Assembly (NCBI GenBank): GCA_033439255.1
Contig: CM065880.1
Coordinates: forward strand, 1,116,001 to 1,180,000
Direction: 5' to 3'
Length of the DNA: 64,000 nt
Source: Hericium rajendrae
Taxonomy: Eukaryota > Basidiomycota > Agaricomycetes > Russulales > Hericiaceae
A program made the position numbers and the translations under genes. Below are positions 58,105 through 64,000 of this stretch, one piece after another; within the stretch, counting starts at the first letter, position 1, and each line of letters begins with the position of its first letter. Below the pieces are notes generated by a model. It saw only the letters and a program-made list of their open reading frames with translations. It searched no databases and was not told the origin of the DNA.

Positions 58105-61100
58105 TTATGCGAATGCCTCGTCGAGGAACTGCTCGATTTCCTTCTTGTGCTGGGTCTAAAGCGCGAATGAGTACAGACACGCGCAACGGGAGCTGGGTCT
58201 GCTAACCTTGCTACCGGTAGCGACAGAGCTCGTGGGCTCCCGGCCGGCGTAAATCGGATACTTGCCCTTGTGATGCTGGGTCTCGTTGGCGGCGGTCAAG
58301 ATGCGAGGGCCGACGTAGGTCCATGCACCATTGTTCAGAGGCTCCTCCTACAACGGGTAGTCAGCAAGCCTATTCATGATTATGGGGTCAGATGAAGCGT
58401 ACCTGGCACCAGAGCAGATCTGCGTTGGGGTAGGTGTCAAGATGGGGGGTCATCTGAAGATATCTCCCATCAGCACTGTATTGATCAATGCGGTATGAGA
58501 ACGCACCAAGTCGTAGGGGAACGGCGAGACCTGCTCCACACGACTGATCGCAACGTCCTTGATGCCACGGTCTGCACGGGCCTGGAGGAGAGTGTAATAC
58601 ACTTGGCCTAACGAAACCGTTAAAAATATCACTACGCCACTGCGACCATTTCACGTACCAGTGCAAAGAATGTGGCGTCTGATCTGCTCGGGGGCGAACA
58701 AGTCTTCGGACGCCTCAGGGATATACCTCTGGAAGCTAGTCTCCGCCTCCATGTCCGCGAGGCTAGACCTGGCCAACGGGTGACGGAGCAGAGATTTCGA
58801 CCAAAAGCAAATGAGCTGTCAACGATGTCCTTAGTATCTTTGATCCGTTCAGATAACCCAAAGACACTCACAGGCTTGCGGAAATCGCGATGAATCTGGC
58901 GACGGAGGGCATGGAACTAACGATCATGGTTTAGGTATTTGGCAACGGTCATGGGTATGATACTACTCACGTAGTTCGCGGGAGTGCTCGGGTAGACGAT
59001 CTGCATGTTGCAATCCTGATGCTGCCTCTCGATCTTTTCCGGGCTGGGGTAGATCGTCGGGTGGTCGTCACAAAGCTGCAGGAAACGCTCCATACGTGCA
59101 CTCGAGTGCTCCGGGCCCTGACCATCGTAGCCGTGGGGCAGGCTCATGACGAGACCTGTGCGCTGGAGCCACTTGCGCTCGCCGGACGCGATGAACTGGT
59201 CGATGATGCACTGCGCGTTGTTCGCAAAGTCACCAAACTGCGCCTCCCAGATTGTGAGGGCATCAGGCGAGACGAGGGAATAGCCCAGCTCAAAGCCCAG
59301 CGCGCCGTACTCAGACAGCGAAGAGTTCGCCACGACAAACTTGGCCTGATCCGAGCCGAGGTTGCTCAGAGGGACATACTGCGCCTCGGTCGCCTGGTCG
59401 TGCAGGACGGCGTGGCGCTGGGAGAAAGTACCACGCTCGACGTCCTGGCCGGACAAGCGGACATGTTTCTTCTCGAGAGCGAGCGAACCGAAAGCGAGCG
59501 CCTCGGCAGTGGACATGTCGATATGCTCGCCGTCCTCGACAGTCTTGCCGCGGTTCTTGAGGATACGGGCGAGATTACGGTGCACGTTGAAGCCGCTGGG
59601 ATACGATGAAATGGATTTGCCGATATGCTTGAGAACGGATTCCTGTACACCAGTAGGGCGAGTGGGGAGAGTCTCCTCGGCAAGCTGCTTCGGAGACGGG
59701 AAGCCCTGCCACGACGCGGAGAGCCACTCCTTGCTTGACGGGACATAGTCCTTTGCAGCGCTGGCAGCAGTCTCCAGCATGCCCCACACCCACTTCTTGT
59801 GCTCTTCGATGTCCTTCTCCGTGAAGGTGCCACGGCCGACAAGGAATTTCGTATACTGCGTCAAGGGCGTGGGCTGCTTCTCGATCGCCTTGTACATACG
59901 CGGCTGCGTGAAACTCGGCTGGTCCGTCTCGTTGTGTCCGTACCGGCGGTAGCAGACAATGTCGATGATGACGTCACGCTTGTACTTGGCACGCCAGTCG
60001 GCGGCAAGCTGACAGACGAAAGTCACAGCCTCGACGTTGTCTCCGTTGACATGGAAGATGGGTGCATCAATGCTCTTCGCGATGTCAGACGGGTAAGGTG
60101 TCGAACGCGAGAAACGTGGGTCAGTGGTGAAACCGATCTGATTGTTGACAATGAGATGGATAGTTCCGCCGGTGCCGTATGACGGGAGGGTGTGGAAGCC
60201 CATGGTCTCGTACACGATACCCTGACCAGCGAAGGCAGCGTCACCGTGCAACAAGAGACCCATCGCGGTATTGTGGGTAGTCTCATCATTTTCGAAATGC
60301 TGGATAGCACGGGTCTTTCCGAGCACAACAGGGTCTTCGGCCTCCAGATGCGATGGGTTGGCCACTAGCGAAAGAGCAACCTTCTTGCCAGAGGGAGTAG
60401 GCCGGACGTAGTTGGCGCCAAGATGGTACTTGACGTCACCGGCGGGGAAGTCGTCTGAGTTCTCAGTTCCGCTGAACTCGTTCAAAATGGCCTCGATAGG
60501 TTTGCGAATGACGTTGGCAAGAACGTTAAGACGACCACGATGGGGCATGCCCAATGTCACATTCTTAATCCCATGGTCAACCGAGCGATCAATCAGAGCC
60601 TTCATACCCGGGATCAAACTCTCGCAACCCTCCAATCCGAAACGCTTCTCGTTGGGATACTTGCTCGCGATGAATTTCTCAAAGGATTCGGACCAGATGA
60701 GACGGTCAAGGATCATGCGCTTCTCTTCGACGGTGTAGTTCCACGGTTTTGGAATTTCGATGCGTTCACGGATCCAATCACATTCGTCCTTGTTGGGTAT
60801 GTGCACATACTGAATACCAACGTGACCACCTGTGACGCGCAAAGCGGAGAGGTCAAAAAATGCCGCTATGCAACTGCAACTGCAATGAATGCCTCACAGT
60901 AGATTCGCTTGAGTGTCTTGATGATATCACCTAGCTTCATCGTTTTCCGGTCTTCCGTCGCGAAATGCGGCAAGATACCAGGACCCAGAGTGATATCCTT
61001 GTCAAGATCGCGTTGAGTGAACCCATAATGGCTGAGTTCGAGCTCTGGGGGATGCACGTCGGTGAGATCCGCGTCCAGAATACCTAGCGGGTCGAGGTCG

Positions 61101-61556
61101 GCAATATGATGACCGCGCACTTGGTATGCACGGACGAGAAGTTGGACCTAAACACTTTGGTCAGAGGGCGCAGGATGGGCATAGCCGGCGTACGCACCTT
61201 CAGATGATCATCCAGCTGAGCACCCCCAGCAGCGTGCAGCGCCGGTGCACCGTCCGAAGGAGGAGCAGGCAAGAAATTCGGGGGAGGTGTGAACGCTTGC
61301 GGCCCGAGACCCTTCTCCAGACCCTTGAAGTAAGCGTCCCAAGACGCATGCACCGACGACGGGTCCTCTCTCCAGTGGCGGTACATCTCCTCAGCATAAT
61401 AGGTATTTGTGCCGGTTGCGAAGGGATCGTTAGGGAAGGAGGGGTAGCAGCGGTCGCCAGGTCACGGTGCTGCAACAGAGGAACCTGGGCCATCCGGGGC
61501 AACCACGCTCTGCTGCCCGCAGTGCGGACGTGCCTCAAAGTTTGCCTCTGCAACAT
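58105..61556 (-). CDS. KGD1: 2-oxoglutarate dehydrogenase E1 component
   Basis: The thiamine diphosphate-dependent E1 of the TCA-cycle oxoglutarate dehydrogenase complex in the mitochondrial matrix. Exons: 61198-61556, 60898-61147, 58971-60829, 58872-58916, 58660-58815, 58507-58607, 58403-58453, 58207-58347 and 58105-58155. The N-terminus [20 protein letters not shown] is a mitochondrial targeting peptide. Motifs: [53 protein letters not shown]-type (here [17 protein letters not shown]), [98 protein letters not shown] and [20 protein letters not shown]. The end is QFLDEAFA. One base is missing near 61433-61435 (a C run on the coding strand), between ATPPS and NDPFATGTN. Length of about 1,000 residues is normal. 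Confidence 0.95.
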
Positions 61557-61916
61557 TTTAGCACACCGTTTGCTGAGCTAGGGAGAAAGAAAACGACAAT
61601 CGCGAGCGCAGCTAGCGACGCGGGAGTAGGAGGAGATGGTAGTGGTTGGTAGTTGAGAAGAGAGAAAGCCAAACGTCACTCGGGAGCACCCAAAGCTATC
61701 CCGGCGTCGGCCGAGTCTTGCCGCTCCGAAGCTCAGGCGGCTTCAGGCCCAACCCTCGCCGGCATACGCTACAACCATGGCCAATCATTAGTCTCCGAAC
61801 AAACCTTACACAGAACATAGTCGTAGCCAATCATAGCACTCCATCCAAACTGATCTCCTGAAAAATTGTAATACATATGCACAAAGTAAGTACTATCAAT
61901 GTATGACCCGACCCAT
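61557..61916. other. Spacer, dioxygenase 3' end and KGD1 promoter
   Basis: 360 bp holding the 3' region of the dioxygenase gene and the promoter of KGD1, both on the minus strand. No clear TATA box seen. Confidence 0.4.
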
Positions 61917-63147
61917 CTAGTTAAACTTCACTGTGCTCGACTTATGCACCCCAAGCGCAAAGTTGACATTCAGCTGAGTGTCCATCTCCCAGTTCTCGCC
62001 TCCGAAGATGTTCTCGTATTCATCCGACTCGTCCTCCCAGCCGCTGCATCCACCGGCGACATAGACCAATGGCAGGAAGTGTTCGGCGGTCCTACGAACC
62101 AATAATGAGCCTTCCTTCCGAAATCTAACCGAGAACCCGTCGCTTACGGATTGCACTGGAGGAAGTGTGGGTGCTCCAGCAGCCGCGCCAGTGATCGGCC
62201 CAGCTGTGGGCCGGAGTTTCTGAGCACGGCTTCCTTCATCGAGATGCCAAAACCCTCCAGGTCCATGTCAACTGGCTTTGTGCGGGTGAGCGTGTCCTGG
62301 TACAGCAGCATCATGTGCCATGATACAGTATAGAGATTGTGCACGCCGCCGCCGGTGCCCATGAGCAGTATCTTCTCGTTTCTCAGAGGACGGAGCGTCA
62401 GGCCGATCTTGAGGTGGTACCACGGGTCGAAGCGGCCATTGACTGAGATGACCGTCATGGGAGGTGCGTCGCGCCAGTCTGGGTACATCCTTCAGAGCGC
62501 AGAATTAGACAAACCTAACATATATTTTGCTGGTTTCTTACCACCGAATGGGGATCATGACATCCTGATGCCAGATCGCCTACTCATGGTGTTAGATTTT
62601 GTATTGATTTTGTCTAGGGGCTGTACACGCGCGCACCTTGTCGTTCAATGATACATTGAACCCAGCACCCGCCAGTTTTTCGCGGCAGCGCTCGGCCAGA
62701 GATGGGCTGGCAGGGATCTTGTATTCATCATACCACTCTGCATATTGTGAGTCTTCGATATGAACAGTGAAGCAGAGTGACTTACTCAACATCTCCGGTG
62801 GGACAAACGAGACCATGTCCTTGCCGGGGTTAGGACCAGATGCGACTGATGGCGAGCCTTAGCGCTGGCTCTGATGCAGGACGAAAAGTACATACTCTCG
62901 ATCTTATCTTCAACAGTCTCCCAATGGGCCGCTACGGGTCAACAACGGGTCAGGCATACATACGCAGAGGACATGTGTAGAACGTACACATCCAGACGAT
63001 ACCCGTGACCCCCTCGCGCCTCGCATACTCGCCGATTTTCATCGCGAAGGCCGTGGTGTCAGTCTTATCTACCAGCGTGCGCGGCGAGCCATGGGAGAAG
63101 AAAAAAGTCGCGAGCGGGTTCTCCGATACAGCGGACATGCTGAGCAT
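61917..63147 (-). CDS. LigB-type extradiol ring-cleavage dioxygenase (DODA-like)
   Basis: A class III extradiol dioxygenase, a family that opens catechol rings with non-haem Fe(II) and includes plant DOPA 4,5-dioxygenase. Exons: 62988-63147, 62896-62931, 62786-62845, 62637-62737, 62542-62579, 62148-62489 and 61917-62091. Key parts: FFFSHGSPRTLVD with the first metal His, GIVWMSAHWET with the second, DVMIPIRWMYPDW, VISVNGRFDPWYHLKIG, LLMGTGGGVHNLYT with the catalytic-region His, and TAEHFLPLVYVAGG at the end. The start is 63147 or the next Met at 63138; a TATATA element at 63187-63192 makes longer starts unlikely. No signal peptide. No frame breaks. Substrate (lignin-derived catechol, DOPA or other) cannot be told from sequence. 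Confidence 0.85.
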
Positions 63148-63186
63148 AAGGATGCAATCTGTGACAGCCGTCCCCCGATACTTCTC

Positions 63187-63192
63187 TATATA
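63187..63192 (-). promoter_or_regulatory. TATA element of the dioxygenase gene
   Basis: TATATA about 40-45 bp upstream of the proposed start codon, reading on the minus strand. It helps to decide the start. Confidence 0.45.
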
Positions 63193-64000
63193 TTTCGTCG
63201 AAGGAGTTCGGCATTTGCGGTGGAGCGGCAGCACAAACGCGGCTCGACTGCAGATGGATTCACGAGCGGATCAGTATGCTGGCCCACGAGGCACAGCAGG
63301 GATGGATAGACGCGGAGTTCAGTCAAAATCCGAATGGATCTTTACTTAGGCGGACGAGTACAGTACAGCTGGATTCAAAACGATAGACCAGGACGCATGC
63401 GCCCAGCTTCGGAGCTGGTGGGGCCCCCGATCAGATCTCCTGCGAGCCAAAGCTTGCGAAATGTATCCCTCGCAGGGAACTCTGTCCTTCTGGGACGCGT
63501 AGCGACGTGTATTTCAAGTCTATTCAGCCTCGGTGATTTTTTCGTCGATTTTGGGCTGATTGTCAACCTCCCACACCAACTTCAGCAATAGCGAAGAGGG
63601 AGTCTGGTGGAGTCGGCTTGCTTCGACCCCGCCGACCTGCCTCAAAAGGCCATCTTCGGAGCAGGCTCCGTAAGCGTGGAACGGGCGCTTTGGTCTATCG
63701 TTTTGAATCTAGCTGTAATGCTTATCCACGTCGCGTTGCGGCGTTGCTGAGTCTCACAAATGAGGTATTGAAGTACTCACGCGACACGGACAGATCCGTA
63801 GAACTTAGTGCCAAGTAAACTATGACGGTAGTAGGGAGCACTTTTATTGCGACGTTCTTCTTGAATTGGTAAGAACCGGAACGTCGGATATGAACGACTT
63901 AGGAACAGCAGATACGCCCCGTGCATAGATATTTGTGGTAAATACCTGCGATGCGGGAAAGAAGAGTTTAGAAGAACGGGCCGACAATGATGCACTAGAA
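63193..64000. other. Right end of the window, no gene recognised
   Basis: About 800 bp upstream of the dioxygenase gene. Short open frames exist on both strands (for example + 63642-63750) but show no known motif, start context or splice pattern I can support. Confidence 0.4.

Noticed and set aside
59019-59609. 196-codon open frame antisense to KGD1
   Set aside because: It overlaps the conserved KGD1 catalytic region and has shadow composition.

Overview
The window is nuclear DNA from a filamentous basidiomycete, most likely a wood-decaying member of Agaricomycetes (Polyporales-like). Three things point there. The genes are packed with 45-70 bp GT-AG introns. Several families are typical of the group: a DUF6534 membrane protein, Ure2p-type GSTs, a secreted oxalate decarboxylase and a DUF4203 membrane protein. 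Coding regions are GC-rich and separated by neutral-to-AT-rich spacers. No species name can be read from the sequence alone.

Layout, left to right. A small TIGR04076-like gene (+, 104-530); FCF2 (-) divergent from COQ5 (+); cullin-1 (+, 3409-6196); a DUF6534 membrane protein (+, 6980-8998); histone acetyltransferase RTT109 (+, 10067-11613); a gene-free stretch; a coiled-coil protein of unknown role (+, 15313-17595); two tandem GH13 alpha-amylases (+, 18674-20692 and 21125-23106); an OYE-family NADPH dehydrogenase (+, 25293-26931); three tandem glutathione S-transferases (+, 27389-32563); mitochondrial ribosomal protein mL58 (+); malic enzyme (+, 34307-36667); a truncated epoxide hydrolase (36839-38344) with a second tiny relic at 40.28 kb; translin (-, 40541-41556); a DUF4203 membrane protein (+, 41844-43592); a 3.6 kb gene-poor stretch; oxalate decarboxylase (+, 47213-49534, 17 exons); ribosome-biogenesis GTPase BMS1 (-, 50173-53763) divergent from a Cep57/Ppc89-type microtubule-binding protein (+, 54173-57656); 2-oxoglutarate dehydrogenase E1 (-, 58105-61556); and a LigB-type extradiol dioxygenase (-, 61917-63147).

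The set mixes housekeeping genes (ribosome assembly, ubiquinone synthesis, SCF ubiquitin ligase, TCA cycle, chromatin, spindle pole) with accessory genes that suit plant-matter decay: starch breakdown, oxalate removal, and detoxification by GST, OYE and epoxide hydrolase. There is no operon logic; coordination, if any, would come from shared divergent promoters (FCF2/COQ5, BMS1/Cep57-like) and from tandem duplication (amylases, GSTs).

The most striking global signal is a series of about 25 one- or two-base frame breaks. Most lie in or beside homopolymers and interrupt otherwise well-preserved genes (RTT109, BMS1, the Cep57-like gene, the 15.3 kb coiled-coil gene, both amylases, KGD1 and others), while neighbours such as cullin-1, malic enzyme, translin and oxalate decarboxylase are clean. 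I read these mainly as assembly or base-calling errors. I did not find a convincing new multi-gene system. The best leads are the GST triplet with its repeated GTCACATG promoter motif and a catalytic-position change, the CCG-N7-CGG palindrome upstream of oxalate decarboxylase, and the CGAAAAAGG inverted pairs at 23.5 and 24.8 kb.
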